Notes: generated from the letters alone by a model not told the origin. DNA of 64,000 nt from Candidatus Hydrogenedentota bacterium (GCA_016182605.1 JACPGE010000107.1:1-64000), one strand, 5' to 3'; counted from the first letter of the stretch, positions 1 through 9,267 are shown. Program-made: numbers and translations.

Positions 1-191
1 AATGCTTCGTAAAATCAAGCACAATAATTACATTTACATGGGTACATATAGCATCAAAATGCCGGGCCATTCCTTTGCAAACGCCTGTATCCATAGGGGT
101 GATAGAAGCGGGAAGCAATCAAATCGGGTATGAACTTCGGGCTAAGGAGCGCCGCAGGAAAACAACGTTAACTTGGAGACAGGAAGTATTT

Positions 192-1127
192 ATGAAGAAG
201 TTCGGTTTCACCCTCATCGAATTGCTCGTGGTCATTGCGATCATCGGCATCCTGGCAGCCATTTTGCTGCCCGCACTCGCCCGCGCACGCGAAGCTGCAC
301 GGCGCGCATCGTGCCAGAACAACCTCAAGCAGGTGGGCATCGTCCTCAAGATGTACTCGAATGAGTCGAAGGGCGAAAAGTTCCCCCCGAAGTCGCTGAG
401 CGCCGGCAATTTCATGTTCTCGGCCGCGGCAACCTACCCGGAATACCTGACCGACCTCAACGTGCTCTTCTGCCCCTCGGATTCCGAAGGCAACTTGGGC
501 GCGCTTACCGATGCGGGTGGTGACTGGGTCGATGCAAATGGCGGTATCGTTGTCGACATGCTCGACGGCGATCCGCGCGGCGGCATCTACGATCCCGATG
601 GCGGCACCCAGACCTCCGACCGTTCCTACATCTACCTCGGCTGGGCCATCCCGGACAACAGCTACATTGTGCCGATCAACCCCATGCTGACCTTCTACGT
701 CAGTGCGCAGTTGCTCCCCTACATCTCGGGCGACTACGATGTCGTGGCCGAAGAAGCCGACGCGGACCAGACGCTGGAGAACCACCCCGGCAACAGCGTC
801 ATCGCCGCCGGCACGGATCTGGACATCCGCCGTTTCCGTGAAGGTATCGAGCGTTTCTTCATCACCGACATCAACAACCCCGCAGGTTCCGCCATGGCCC
901 AGTCGACACTGGCCGTGATGTGGGACGTCACCGGCACGGACGTGAGCATTTTCAACCACGTTCCCGGCGGCAGCAACGTGCTGTACATGGACGGTCACGT
1001 GGAATTTGCCCGCTATGAAACCCGCGTCAACGTGGCCGCGGATGCTTCGGGCACCGAAACGGATCGTTTCCCGGTGAGCGCTGCGTGGGCGTTGATCGCT
1101 CAGGCCGCGCTGGAAACGGGCGTCTAA
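192..1127 (+). CDS. DUF1559 prepilin-like protein (copy 1)
   Basis: 311 residues. The N-terminus is a type IV pilin/pseudopilin signal: short basic leader, then [20 protein letters not shown], where prepilin peptidase would cut after the Gly and methylate the Phe. An [18 protein letters not shown] segment follows. Near the C-terminus are [14 protein letters not shown] and [14 protein letters not shown], the signature of the DUF1559 (SBP_bac_10) family common in Planctomycetes-like bacteria. The start at 192 is chosen because AGGAAG lies just upstream and the pilin signal begins there; an in-frame extension upstream lacks family similarity. It is probably an envelope-anchored pseudopilin; its exact role is not established for the family. 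A paralogue lies at 29124-30182. An intrinsic terminator follows the stop. Confidence 0.88.
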   Translation: MKKFGFTLIELLVVIAIIGILAAILLPALARAREAARRASCQNNLKQVGIVLKMYSNESKGEKFPPKSLSAGNFMFSAAATYPEYLTDLNVLFCPSDSEGNLGALTDAGGDWVDANGGIVVDMLDGDPRGGIYDPDGGTQTSDRSYIYLGWAIPDNSYIVPINPMLTFYVSAQLLPYISGDYDVVAEEADADQTLENHPGNSVIAAGTDLDIRRFREGIERFFITDINNPAGSAMAQSTLAVMWDVTGTDVSIFNHVPGGSNVLYMDGHVEFARYETRVNVAADASGTETDRFPVSAAWALIAQAALETGV

Positions 1128-1153
1128 GCTTCCCCCTTCTTTCAATCCCCTTG

Positions 1154-1186
1154 GCCCCCCGCGTCATACGGCGCGGGGGGCTTTTT
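1154..1186 (+). terminator. Intrinsic terminator after the DUF1559 gene
   Basis: Ten-base perfect stem (1154-1163 with 1172-1181) and an 8-base loop, followed directly by a run of five T. It sits 26 bases after the DUF1559 stop and before the next gene, so the two genes are separate transcription units. Confidence 0.85.
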
Positions 1187-1283
1187 CGCGGGCGGTGCGC
1201 CGATTTTGGAAGCGGCCCGCTTTAGTCCTATACTGTCGCCCAACTTTGGGCAGCATCCGCGCAGAAGGACAGGAGCACGCAGC

Positions 1284-2456
1284 ATGAGTTCGACGCACTA
1301 TGGCGATTACCAGATCGGGTTATACATGCAGGGCCTCGTGGGCCTGAAGCCCGAACTGCCCCTGATCGCGGAGGAACTGGAGGCGCTCGCCAAAGCCAAG
1401 CTCGATCCGCGCGCGTACTGGTATGTGGCCGGTGGCGCGGGCCACGAGAACACCGTGCGGGCGAACCGTCAGGCCTTCGACCGGTGGCAGATCGTGCCGC
1501 GCATGCTGCGCGATGTGAGCGAACGCAATTACAGCACCACCGTCTTGCACACGGAGATGCGCGCGCCGCTTCTCCTCGCGCCCGTCGGCGTGCAGGAGAT
1601 CATCCATCCCGAAGCCGAGCGCGCCGTTGCCAGAGCGGCACGGGCCATGGGCATCCCCATGATCCTCTCCACCCTCTCGTCGACCCCCCTGGAAGAAGTG
1701 GCGGAACTGCTCGGCAACACCCCGCGCTGGTTTCAACTCTACTGGCCCGGCGAGCGCGACTTCACCAAGAGTCTCCTGCAGCGTGCGGAGGCGGCGGGCT
1801 ACGAGGCCATCGTGGTGACGCTCGACACCAAGCTGATGGGGTGGCGCGAGCATGACCTGCAAGAGGCCTACCTGCCCTTCCTCGAGGGCAAGGGCATCGC
1901 CAACTACACCTCGGATCCGGTCTTTCGCGCAAGCCTCGAAGAGCCGCCCGAGGCCAATCCCCAGGGCGCGGTTGCCCGCTGGGCCCAGCTCTACGCCGAT
2001 CCCAGCCAGACCTGGGAGGACCTCGTCTTCCTTCAAGACCATACCAGCCTTCCCATCATCCTGAAAGGCATTCTTCACCCGGATGACGCCGCCACAGCCG
2101 TCTTCCGGGGCGTGCAGGGGATCATCGTTTCCAATCACGGCGGCCGCCAGGTGGATGGCGCATTGGGCGCGCTCGACGCCCTGCCTGCCGTGGTCGACGC
2201 TGTGGGCGGACGCGTGCCCGTGCTCTTCGACAGCGGCATTCGCCACGGCGCCGATATGGTGAAGGCGCTCGCTCTCGGGGCAGACGCCGTGCTGCTGGGC
2301 AGGCCCTATATCTATGGCCTCGCGGCAGCGGGGGAGAGCGGGGTGCACCAGGTGATCCAGCGGCTGCTGGCGGAATTCGACGTGACCATGGCCCTCAGTG
2401 GCCTGTGCCGGCTTTCCGAATTGGACCGCGGGGTCCTGCAACCGGCGCCACGCTGA
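1284..2456 (+). CDS. Lactate 2-monooxygenase-like FMN-dependent alpha-hydroxy acid oxidase
   Basis: 390 residues, the usual length of the family. The FMN-dependent alpha-hydroxy acid dehydrogenase TIM barrel is visible throughout: YVAGGAGHE near the N-terminus, LAPVGVQE, FQLYWPGERD, ILKGILHPDDA, the active-site SNHGGRQ (His about 285), and the phosphate-binding VLFDSGIRHGADMVKALALG and LLGRPY. The N-terminal GDYQIGLYMQGLVG resembles mycobacterial lactate 2-monooxygenase more than glycolate oxidase, so oxidation of L-lactate or a close 2-hydroxy acid in the cytoplasm is likely. Substrate cannot be fixed from sequence. The start at 1284 has AGGAG nine bases upstream; an upstream TTG (1206) in the same frame is less likely. 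It converges with mnmE, with only 6 bases between stops. Confidence 0.85.
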   Translation: MSSTHYGDYQIGLYMQGLVGLKPELPLIAEELEALAKAKLDPRAYWYVAGGAGHENTVRANRQAFDRWQIVPRMLRDVSERNYSTTVLHTEMRAPLLLAPVGVQEIIHPEAERAVARAARAMGIPMILSTLSSTPLEEVAELLGNTPRWFQLYWPGERDFTKSLLQRAEAAGYEAIVVTLDTKLMGWREHDLQEAYLPFLEGKGIANYTSDPVFRASLEEPPEANPQGAVARWAQLYADPSQTWEDLVFLQDHTSLPIILKGILHPDDAATAVFRGVQGIIVSNHGGRQVDGALGALDALPAVVDAVGGRVPVLFDSGIRHGADMVKALALGADAVLLGRPYIYGLAAAGESGVHQVIQRLLAEFDVTMALSGLCRLSELDRGVLQPAPR

Positions 2457-2462
2457 GGCGGC

Positions 2463-3854
2463 TTACTTCCCGATGCAGAACGAATTGAAGATCGTTTCCA
2501 GGATGTCGTCGGGCGTGGTCTCGCCCGTGATCTCGCCAAGCGCCTGAAGCGCGTCCTGCAATTCGATCGCAAGAAACTCCGGCGACAGATCCGACGCGGC
2601 CAGCAACCGCTCCACACAGTCCATGGCGCGGCGCAGGCTGTCCTTCTGGTGCGCGCGCGTTATCATCGCCTGATCCGCGCTCACGTTCAGCCCGCCAAGA
2701 AGCAGTTTCTGAAGCGTCGCTTCAAGCCCGTCCAGCCCCGCGCCCGTCAAGGCGGACATCGCGCACACTGCGGTAAAGGGAATGCCCCAGTCCGGCGCGG
2801 TGCACTCCGGAGCCAGATCGCATTTGTTCAGCACCGCCACAACGGGCAATTCCTCGCGCGCGATCTCCCGGGCGAGATCCTGATCGTCCTGGGTGTACGG
2901 CACGCTGCCGTCGAGCACGAGCAGCACGAGATTCGCCATCTTCAGCGTGTCGCGCGCCAGCGTGACCCCCATGCGCTCCACCTCGTCCTCCGTATCGCGC
3001 ACGCCCGCCGTGTCCACCAGCCGCACGGGCACCCCCGCCAGCGTGATGGTCTCTTCGAGGCGATCGCGCGTGGTGCCGGCATGAACCGAAACAATGGCCC
3101 GCGCATCGCGCAGCAGCGCATTGAAGAGGCTCGATTTGCCCACGTTGGGGCGGCCCGCAATTGCCACCACCACGCCTTCGCGGTAGAGCCGGCCCGCTTC
3201 GCTCGTCGCGAGCAACTGGGCCATGGCGTCATGCGTGGCGGCGAGGCGGTCGAGCAGCGCCCGATCCACCAGTTCCGGCAGATCGTCTTCGGGAAAATCG
3301 ACCGCCGCTTCCAGGCGCGAAAGCGCAAACGCGAGTTCGTCTTTCAGGCCGTGGAGCCGCTGGGAAAGCGCCCCGCTCGCCGCCGCGTTCGCCGCCTGCA
3401 AACTCGCCCTCGTCCGGGCCTGGATCTGATCGATCACCGCTTCCGCCTGCACCAGATCGATGCGCCCGTTGAGGAAGGCGCGCAATGTGAACTCGCCCGG
3501 ATTCGCCAGGCGCGCGCCCTGCTCCAGCACGAGTTCCAGGATCGCGTTCAAGGGGCCCGCACCGCCGTGGCCGTTGATCTCCGCCACGTCTTCACAGGTG
3601 TAGCTGCGCGGACCGCGCATGAGATGGAGCAATACTTCGTCGATCACTTCGCCGGAAGGCGCGCAGAGGTGGCCGTGAAAGACCGCCTGATGCCGATCCT
3701 CGATCGACTTGCCCCGCGAAGAGCGGAACAGGACGCCCGCAATACGCAGCGCGTCCGGACCGCTCAAACGAACAATCCCCACGCCGCCCTCACCGGGCGG
3801 CGTGGAGATCGCCACAATCGTGTCGTCGTAATTAGTCGCTGACGGCCCCGGCAT
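2463..3854 (-). CDS. mnmE: tRNA modification GTPase MnmE
   Basis: 463 residues. With MnmG it installs the carboxymethylaminomethyl group at U34 of certain tRNAs. All parts are visible: an N-terminal tetrahydrofolate-binding domain (DDTIVAISTPPGEGGVGIVR), a helical domain, an inserted G domain with GRPNVGKSS (G1), GTTRDRLEE (G2), DTAG (G3) and NKCD (G4), and the diagnostic C-terminal FCIGK. The start is set at the second of two adjacent ATGs (3857/3854), just before the conserved N-terminus; the longer frame upstream reads through the jag tail. The gene overlaps the end of jag by 23 bases, implying translational coupling. It is the last gene of the rpmH-rnpA-yidD-yidC-jag-mnmE run. Confidence 0.96.
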   Translation of the reverse strand: MPGPSATNYDDTIVAISTPPGEGGVGIVRLSGPDALRIAGVLFRSSRGKSIEDRHQAVFHGHLCAPSGEVIDEVLLHLMRGPRSYTCEDVAEINGHGGAGPLNAILELVLEQGARLANPGEFTLRAFLNGRIDLVQAEAVIDQIQARTRASLQAANAAASGALSQRLHGLKDELAFALSRLEAAVDFPEDDLPELVDRALLDRLAATHDAMAQLLATSEAGRLYREGVVVAIAGRPNVGKSSLFNALLRDARAIVSVHAGTTRDRLEETITLAGVPVRLVDTAGVRDTEDEVERMGVTLARDTLKMANLVLLVLDGSVPYTQDDQDLAREIAREELPVVAVLNKCDLAPECTAPDWGIPFTAVCAMSALTGAGLDGLEATLQKLLLGGLNVSADQAMITRAHQKDSLRRAMDCVERLLAASDLSPEFLAIELQDALQALGEITGETTPDDILETIFNSFCIGK

Positions 3855-5343
3855 CATAGTCGCCCTGATGGTAGTGAGAGTACTGGCGGTTGCCGCCACC
3901 GCCGCCGCGGCCCCGTCCACCGCGGCGTCCGCGGCTGGAATGCTGCGGACGATCATTGGACTGATTCTTCGGGCTGATCACCACACTGCGGTAGAGCGAA
4001 TCGCCCAGGCTGAAGGTGCGGATCTCTTCGTCGTTCTGCAGCGTGAGATGGATGATACGCCGCTCCTGCGGGGAGAGGGGCTTCAGCCGCATGTTGCGGC
4101 CCGAGTCCTTCGCGCGCTGGGCCATGACCAACGCCATGTCTTCCAGCGATGCGCGCCGGCGATCCACATAGCCTTCCACGTCGACCACCAGACGCTCGCT
4201 GTTTTCTGCCACATCGTTGCGCGAAATCATGCGGTTGATCAGATACTGCAGCGCGTTGAGATTGCGCCCCTTGCGGCCAATGAGGAGTGCGCCGTCTTCC
4301 GATGCAATGTTGAGCCGCGCCGTGCCGTCGTCGGCCCGGCAAAACTCCGCCGTCGCTTCCATCCCCATCTTCCCAATAATCGCTTCCAGCATCGTCGCCG
4401 CTTCTTTGCCCAGCGCTTCGTCTATGGGCGCGCATTCCTGCATCTCGTCACGCGGCTCCCGTGCCATCGCTTCATTCACCGTAACATCGGCGTCCGCGCC
4501 CTCGGCCAGTATGGATTCCGGCTCTTCCCATTCGGGCAATTCCACCGTGCTCGCTTCCACTTCCGGCACGCGCACCCGCTCAGGGCGGCGGTTGCGATCG
4601 CGGCCGGGCCCACGCCCGCCTTCGCGATTGCCTTCGCGGTTCTGCGCGCGTCCTCCCTCGCGATTTTGGCTGCGTCCGCCTTCACGGTTCGCATCGGCAT
4701 TCGCATCGCGGTTGGTATCGCGATTGGCATCCCGGTTTGCGTCCCGATTGGGGCCACGATTCGCATCGCGGTTTGCATCCCGGTTGGTGTCACGATTCGC
4801 ATCCCGGTTCGTGTCACGGCCCCGGCCACGGCCCCGGCCCTGATTGCGGTCCTGGCCTTGATTACGGTCTTGACCCTGATTGCGGTCCTGACCCTGCTGC
4901 CGGTTCTGTTCCCCGCCCCGGCCCCGATCCGGACTCGCATCGCGGTCGCGTTGTGGCGCCGCGGGCGCCGCCTGGCTGCGCTCCCGGTTGTCCGTGCCAC
5001 GAGGGCGTTCCCCTTCACGTCCACCGCCGCCTTCACTGCTTCGCGGGCGATCGCCGCCCCGGCCCCGATCCTGGCCACCCCGGCGGTTGCGGCCGCGGTC
5101 ACTGCGGCGGCTCGCTTCTCCTTCGTGTTCGAAGTCGTCCCGTTGCGGGCGCGACGGTGTGTCAGGCAGGTTTTCCACCACAACCTTCACACGCACCGGG
5201 CGCACGCCAAAGCCAAAAAGTCCCTTGCTCCCTTCATCGAGAATCTCGATCTTGTCCACTTCATACATCTCGAGGCCCAATTCATCCAGTGCTTTCTGGA
5301 TGGCCTCCTCGCGCGTACGAGCACTTGCTTCCACTGCTCTCAT
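3832..5343 (-). CDS. jag: Jag/KhpB RNA-binding protein with a very long RDN-rich linker
   Basis: 503 residues, about twice the usual length. Residues 1-57 form a Jag_N domain (EEAIQKALDELGLE, KGLFGFG). Residues about 62-258 are a low-complexity linker rich in Arg, Asp, Asn and Gly, including three QGQDRN units (about 150-167) and about ten tetrapeptides of the NRDA/NRDT type (about 177-219). A KH domain with a GRKGRNL loop and an R3H domain (RRIIH, the R-xxx-H motif) follow. KhpB binds RNA and influences cell elongation and wall synthesis in other bacteria. The start ATG has GGGAG upstream. It lies 74 bases after yidC and overlaps mnmE. The linker may confer extra RNA affinity or condensate formation; that is inference. 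Confidence 0.93.
   Translation of the reverse strand: MRAVEASARTREEAIQKALDELGLEMYEVDKIEILDEGSKGLFGFGVRPVRVKVVVENLPDTPSRPQRDDFEHEGEASRRSDRGRNRRGGQDRGRGGDRPRSSEGGGGREGERPRGTDNRERSQAAPAAPQRDRDASPDRGRGGEQNRQQGQDRNQGQDRNQGQDRNQGRGRGRGRDTNRDANRDTNRDANRDANRGPNRDANRDANRDTNRDANADANREGGRSQNREGGRAQNREGNREGGRGPGRDRNRRPERVRVPEVEASTVELPEWEEPESILAEGADADVTVNEAMAREPRDEMQECAPIDEALGKEAATMLEAIIGKMGMEATAEFCRADDGTARLNIASEDGALLIGRKGRNLNALQYLINRMISRNDVAENSERLVVDVEGYVDRRRASLEDMALVMAQRAKDSGRNMRLKPLSPQERRIIHLTLQNDEEIRTFSLGDSLYRSVVISPKNQSNDRPQHSSRGRRGGRGRGGGGGNRQYSHYHQGDYDAGAVSD
4687..4815 (-). repeat. 12-bp tandem repeats coding for the Jag linker
   Basis: About ten degenerate 12-bp units, each encoding a tetrapeptide of the type Asn-Arg-Asp-Ala/Thr, in frame inside jag. 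Neighbouring sequence (about 4816-4902) holds three 18-bp units encoding QGQDRN. Synonymous and Ala/Thr differences between units indicate expansion followed by drift. Copy number probably varies between strains. Confidence 0.8.
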
Positions 5344-5417
5344 TCGTTGTTATCTCCCAGGGACTCTCCAAGTCCCGTCTTCGGGACCGTATCACGGCCC
5401 CTGATTCCGTGACCGCG

Positions 5418-7325
5418 TTATTTCCCCATACCCTTGGCCTTCGTATCGTCCTTGCGCGGCTTCTGTTTCTTGTCACGCCGGGCGTCGCGGGCAAGTTCCT
5501 TCTTCTTGGCCTGGGCAGCATCATAGAAATGCTTGGGGCGCTGAGCGGTCTTCTGTTGTGTCTTGGGTTTTGCCTTCATCTCGTTATCGCTGACGTGCAC
5601 AAATTTGTTCTGCACGATCCCCAGCAGCGTGCTGGTCAGAATGTACAGGTTCAGCCCGGAGGCCATGCTGTAACAGATAAAGCTGAAGAAGACGGGCATG
5701 ATCGTCATCATCATCTTTTGCTGCGGATTCTGAATCGGGCCGGCCTGCGGCGTGAGCTTGAAACTCAGCACCATCGCGCCCGCCATCAGAAACGGCAGCA
5801 CGTTGATCGCATCGATAGGATGCGACGAAAGCGGCATCGGTATCTCGAACGGCAGCGGGTAAAGCCGATCCGGCACCGACAGATCCGACATCCAGCCCAC
5901 GAAGGGCGCCTTCCGCAACTCCACCGCGGAGGCCAGCATGCGGTAGAGCGCAATGAACACCGGTATCTGAAGCAGCATCGGGAAGCAGCCCTTCAGCGGG
6001 TTGGCCCCATGCTCCGAATACAGCTCCATCAGCCGCTTGTTCATCTCCTGCTGATCGTCGCCAAACTCGGCCCGGATCTTTTCCATCTCCGGCCCGAGCT
6101 TCTGCATGCGCTTCATGTTCTTCATGCTCTTCAGCGTGAGCGGGAACATCACCGTGCGCACCAGAATCGTCAACAGGATAATTGCCACCCCGTAGTTCGC
6201 ATAGACCGAGTCGTGGAACCAGTTCAACAGGGTCAGCAGGAGCTTCGCAAAGAGGTCCATCCAGTTGAACATCGTAAAGAACTGAATGCTCTCTTCCAGC
6301 CCGGGCCAAGCCGCCTTCAGGGTGTCCAGGTGCGTCGATCCCACGTACAACTGGAAATCATGGGTGAAGGATTCTCCTGCCGGCACTTCCATGCGGGGCG
6401 CCCCCAGACCCATCCAGAACCGGTTCTTGGAGGCCGTGCCCTCGGCCCAGCCCATGCCTCCCTCGAATCCCGGCTTCAAAGCCACCAGAAAATAGGCGCT
6501 CCGTATGGCCATGAACTCTGGATTCCGGTTGAGATGGGAGTACGTTACCCCCTCCGCGGGCGGTTCCAGGCTCGCGGTCGTGATGTGTTCATTCACGTTC
6601 TCATGCCGCCAGAGGATCTGCTGATGGATCATCTGGTTGTTCTCGTCTTCCGACGTCACATCCGGACCCCAATACACCGAATAGGCCGGTTCGCGCGTGT
6701 CCAGCCCGAGCAACTGGGGCTCACTGCTCAGGTTGGTATACGCAACCTTCATGTCCAGCACGTAGGCATGCTCGGTCAGCGCGAAGCTCTTTACAATGCG
6801 CACCGTCCCCGGCACTTCCAGGGCAAACGACAGCGCCTTCGGATTGTCCTGCGGCAGCGGCGTCCAAAGCCGGTGATCCAGTTCATAGCCCAGATAGGCG
6901 TCGCTGAAACGGAGCCCAAGGGGGTAAATGGCGCGATCGGGCGTTTCACCTTCCACGGGCTTCGGCACGAGTTCCACCCGGTCATCGCCCGCGTCGTTCA
7001 GGATCACCGTGGCGCTCTTGAGGCGCGCCCCAAGACTCGTGAATTCCAGCCGCAGGTGGCTGTCCTCCAATACCGCCGTCTCCGCGGCGCCGGGATCGGC
7101 GGGCAGGGGCGGCAGTTCCGCCGCGATGGCCGCGGGGATCGGTGCGGCCTGGGGAGTGGGGGGGGCATCCAGCGGCGCGGCGCCGGTCACGCCGGGCTGG
7201 GGCGCCGGTTGGGGGGGCGCCGGCGGAAACATTTGCAGGTAGCCAAAAAACAGGGCGGTAAAAATTACGAGCGCAATTAACTGATTGCGTTGCAGATCGC
7301 GGTTGCGATTGTCGTTCAACAACAC
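5418..7325 (-). CDS. yidC: Membrane protein insertase YidC
   Basis: 635 residues. It inserts and folds inner-membrane proteins, alone or with SecYEG. The layout is that of a diderm YidC: an N-terminal membrane segment (residues about 14-32), a Pro/Ala-rich linker, a large periplasmic beta-supersandwich domain to about residue 350, then the conserved five-helix core. The core shows IILLTILVRTVMFPL with the hydrophilic-groove Arg, a cytoplasmic coiled hairpin (MKRMQKLGPEMEKIRAEF), NPLKGCFPMLLQIPVFIALY, and the last helix GLNLYILTSTLLG. A strongly basic cytoplasmic tail (about 60 residues, many Lys/Arg) ends the protein and would touch ribosomes. It follows yidD by 63 bases and precedes jag. Confidence 0.96.
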   Translation of the reverse strand: MLLNDNRNRDLQRNQLIALVIFTALFFGYLQMFPPAPPQPAPQPGVTGAAPLDAPPTPQAAPIPAAIAAELPPLPADPGAAETAVLEDSHLRLEFTSLGARLKSATVILNDAGDDRVELVPKPVEGETPDRAIYPLGLRFSDAYLGYELDHRLWTPLPQDNPKALSFALEVPGTVRIVKSFALTEHAYVLDMKVAYTNLSSEPQLLGLDTREPAYSVYWGPDVTSEDENNQMIHQQILWRHENVNEHITTASLEPPAEGVTYSHLNRNPEFMAIRSAYFLVALKPGFEGGMGWAEGTASKNRFWMGLGAPRMEVPAGESFTHDFQLYVGSTHLDTLKAAWPGLEESIQFFTMFNWMDLFAKLLLTLLNWFHDSVYANYGVAIILLTILVRTVMFPLTLKSMKNMKRMQKLGPEMEKIRAEFGDDQQEMNKRLMELYSEHGANPLKGCFPMLLQIPVFIALYRMLASAVELRKAPFVGWMSDLSVPDRLYPLPFEIPMPLSSHPIDAINVLPFLMAGAMVLSFKLTPQAGPIQNPQQKMMMTIMPVFFSFICYSMASGLNLYILTSTLLGIVQNKFVHVSDNEMKAKPKTQQKTAQRPKHFYDAAQAKKKELARDARRDKKQKPRKDDTKAKGMGK

Positions 7326-7388
7326 GGCTCACTCCTTGACGCAGGGCCAGGCATGCGTCACTTGCCTTGTGTTGATGAACCGTCGTAG

Positions 7389-7610
7389 CTAGCGCGGGAG
7401 CGGGGGCACCGGATCGAAGCCGCCTTTGCACAGGGGCTGACATCGCAGCAGCCGCCAAAGGCTTAATGCACTGCCCTTCATCAGTCCGTGAACCTCGAGC
7501 GCTTCTATCGCATAGTGGGAACAAGAGGGGTGAAACCGGCAATTCTGACCGAGCACCGGCGAAAGGTACCGCTGGTAGATCCGAATCAACGTGATGCAGG
7601 CATTACGCAT
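7389..7610 (-). CDS. yidD: Membrane protein insertion efficiency factor YidD
   Basis: 73 residues from the ATG at 7610. The family signature is complete: [31 protein letters not shown] and [16 protein letters not shown]. YidD is a small membrane-associated protein that helps YidC-dependent insertion. Its start overlaps the end of rnpA by 8 bases. An in-frame extension upstream to 7664 is possible but would read through rnpA and lies outside the conserved region. Confidence 0.93.
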   Translation of the reverse strand: MRNACITLIRIYQRYLSPVLGQNCRFHPSCSHYAIEALEVHGLMKGSALSLWRLLRCQPLCKGGFDPVPPLPR

Positions 7611-7998
7611 GTAATAGTCCGCCCCGCCTCCACATCGACTGCACGGCTTCCACGCATTCGGCATAGCTCAAAGCTGCACTGGCCGGACGCGCGACGATCA
7701 CCATGGCCCCGCTCTTCTGAAACTGCGTTTTATGCGTCCGGTAGCACTCGCGTAAATACCGTTTAAGGCGATTGCGAATGACTGCGTTGCCTACCTTTCG
7801 CGAAACAGCCAGGCCCATGGCACACCCCTGTTCGTCCCGGGGGGCCAAATAGCAGATGAAATGCTTTCCTACGACTTTCTCACCCAGTGTAAATACGTGT
7901 TTAAATTCGGCTTTTCGGGTGAGCCGGTCTGCTTTTATGTAGCGGTATTGGCCCCGCACAACAGGTTCATCAACTTTCCACGTGGGGATTTCCCACAC
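7603..7998 (-). CDS. rnpA: Ribonuclease P protein component
   Basis: 131 residues from a GTG start at 7998. It is the protein subunit of RNase P, which matures tRNA 5' ends. The conserved centre is present: [32 protein letters not shown] (the RNR motif; given here only as landmarks within residues about 60-85) and MVIVARP. It starts 7 bases after the rpmH stop, the classical rpmH-rnpA pair, and overlaps yidD. Confidence 0.93.
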   Translation of the reverse strand: MWEIPTWKVDEPVVRGQYRYIKADRLTRKAEFKHVFTLGEKVVGKHFICYLAPRDEQGCAMGLAVSRKVGNAVIRNRLKRYLRECYRTHKTQFQKSGAMVIVARPASAALSYAECVEAVQSMWRRGGLLHA

Positions 7999-8005
7999 TA
8001 AAAAA

Positions 8006-8140
8006 TTACGGGCACAGGTTCTTGCGGCCCTTGCGGCGGCGCGCGTTCAACACAATGCGGCCACCCTTCGTCGCCATGCGCGCACGGAAACCATGGGTGC
8101 GTTTACGCCGCGTATTCGACGGTTGATAGGTACGTTTCAC
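8006..8140 (-). CDS. rpmH: 50S ribosomal protein L34
   Basis: 44 residues from a GTG start. Translation of the minus strand begins [20 protein letters not shown] and continues with the invariant [20 protein letters not shown], ending NLCP. AAGGAG lies 8 bases upstream (8149-8154), which supports the GTG start. It is the first gene of the minus-strand run. In many bacteria dnaA precedes rpmH; here the upstream gene is an SDR on the same strand. Confidence 0.97.
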   Translation of the reverse strand: MKRTYQPSNTRRKRTHGFRARMATKGGRIVLNARRRKGRKNLCP

Positions 8141-8247
8141 GCTTCAAACTCCTTCAATTGCAGTCAGAGAACAATTACACCGAAGCTGGCGGATCTGCCT
8201 GATGCCGGCCGCTCTACGGTGGCTAAAAACACGGTGCCCAGTCACTT

Positions 8248-8277
8248 AGGATACGCCATCGCATCCTGAAAAATCAA
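8248..8277 (-). promoter_or_regulatory. Candidate rpmH operon promoter
   Basis: Reading the minus strand, TTGATT (8277-8272) is separated by 18 bases from TATCCT (8253-8248), about 110 bases before the rpmH start. The 221-base gap between rpmH and the SDR gene shows no DnaA-box cluster and no other gene. Confidence 0.4.
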
Positions 8278-8361
8278 CCCAAACGGAAGCCCAAGGGCAT
8301 TCCGCTACCCCCTGATGCGATGCTGGGAGAACCGATCCTAACAAAATTTCCCACAGCCGCG

Positions 8362-9213
8362 CTACTTTTGCTCCCCCGCGTTCGTCGCGCCCCGCTTCAA
8401 CTGTTCCACTTTCTCCAGCCGGCCCCGCGTCGCCAGGCGCAATACCGTGCGCAACGTGCGCGGAAAATGCCGCCCCAGCCACACCGTGGCCTTCCCGTGG
8501 CCAGTAACGACAAACTCCGGTTTGCGACGGTGGATGGCGCGCACGATCTGCCTCGCCGCCCGCTCCGCAGGCATGACGATCCAGGCCGGCGCCGGATCCG
8601 GGTTCTCCGTCAATGCCCCCTGGTTGTTAATACTGCGCAATTCGCTTGCAACAAGCCCCGGGTTGATACACGTCACCGAGACCCCCATGTCCGCCAGATC
8701 ATAATAGATCGACTCCAGCAAACCGACCACCGCAAACTTGCTCGCGGTATACGGGCCCGAGGCCGGCAAACCCACCCGCCCCATCACACTCCCCACGGCG
8801 GCGAAGCGCCCCTGGCTCGCCCGGAGATCGGGCAGAAAGGTATACAGGGTTTCGAGCACCCCAAAAACGTTCGTCTCAAACTGCCGCCGGAAATCCTCCA
8901 CCTCCAGCTTGCTCACCACGCCGCTCACGCCGAAGCCCGCATTGGCGAATACAACATCGATCTTGCCCCACGCGCCCAGGATCCGCTCCCGGGCCGCTTC
9001 GAGTTCCGCGCGCCGGGTCACATCGCAGGTGCACGCGATCACCCGGCCACCGGCCGCCGTCAGTTCGGCTTTCATTCCCTCCAGGCGATCCACGCGCCGG
9101 GCCAGCAAGGCCACCGAAGCGCCCTGACGCACACACTCCCGCGCGACAGTCGCACCAATACCGGCCGAGGCGCCGGTGATCACCACCACCTTGCCTTCGA
9201 AACATCCTGCCAT
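8362..9213 (-). CDS. Short-chain dehydrogenase/reductase
   Basis: 283 residues. Classical SDR: the NAD(P) motif VVITGASAGIGA at the N-terminus, a DVT acidic step, FANAGFG (the NAG motif), and the catalytic Ser (GSVMGRVG) followed by Tyr and Lys in PYTASKFAVVG. INPGLVASE follows. The Arg-rich segment after the first strand (LLARRVDRLE) favours NADP. The C-terminal extension is basic (HFPRTLRTVLRLATRGR) and may sit on the membrane. The start at 9213 has GGAGGA upstream. Substrate is unknown. It is an isolated gene, divergent from wecB. Confidence 0.85.
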   Translation of the reverse strand: MAGCFEGKVVVITGASAGIGATVARECVRQGASVALLARRVDRLEGMKAELTAAGGRVIACTCDVTRRAELEAARERILGAWGKIDVVFANAGFGVSGVVSKLEVEDFRRQFETNVFGVLETLYTFLPDLRASQGRFAAVGSVMGRVGLPASGPYTASKFAVVGLLESIYYDLADMGVSVTCINPGLVASELRSINNQGALTENPDPAPAWIVMPAERAARQIVRAIHRRKPEFVVTGHGKATVWLGRHFPRTLRTVLRLATRGRLEKVEQLKRGATNAGEQK

Positions 9214-9240
9214 GGAAGCATTCCTCCAAAATGTCATCGG

Positions 9241-9267
9241 TCCCTTTGGTCCTTGGAGTCCTTGGAA
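9241..9267. repeat. Three 9-bp tandem units
   Basis: Three consecutive units of the type TCCYTTGGR (TCCCTTTGG, TCCTTGGAG, TCCTTGGAA) in the 252-base gap between the divergent SDR and wecB genes. Function is unknown. No other gene is seen in the gap. Confidence 0.5.

Noticed and set aside
4594-4902. Regular repeats that could look like a CRISPR array
   Set aside because: Units are 12-18 bp without unique spacers and are in frame inside jag.
4737-7280. 847-codon plus-strand frame opposite jag and yidC
   Set aside because: Shadow of two well-recognised minus-strand genes; the sequence shows no domain.
8141-8361. Possible replication origin upstream of rpmH
   Set aside because: No cluster of DnaA boxes, no AT-rich unwinding element and no dnaA gene.
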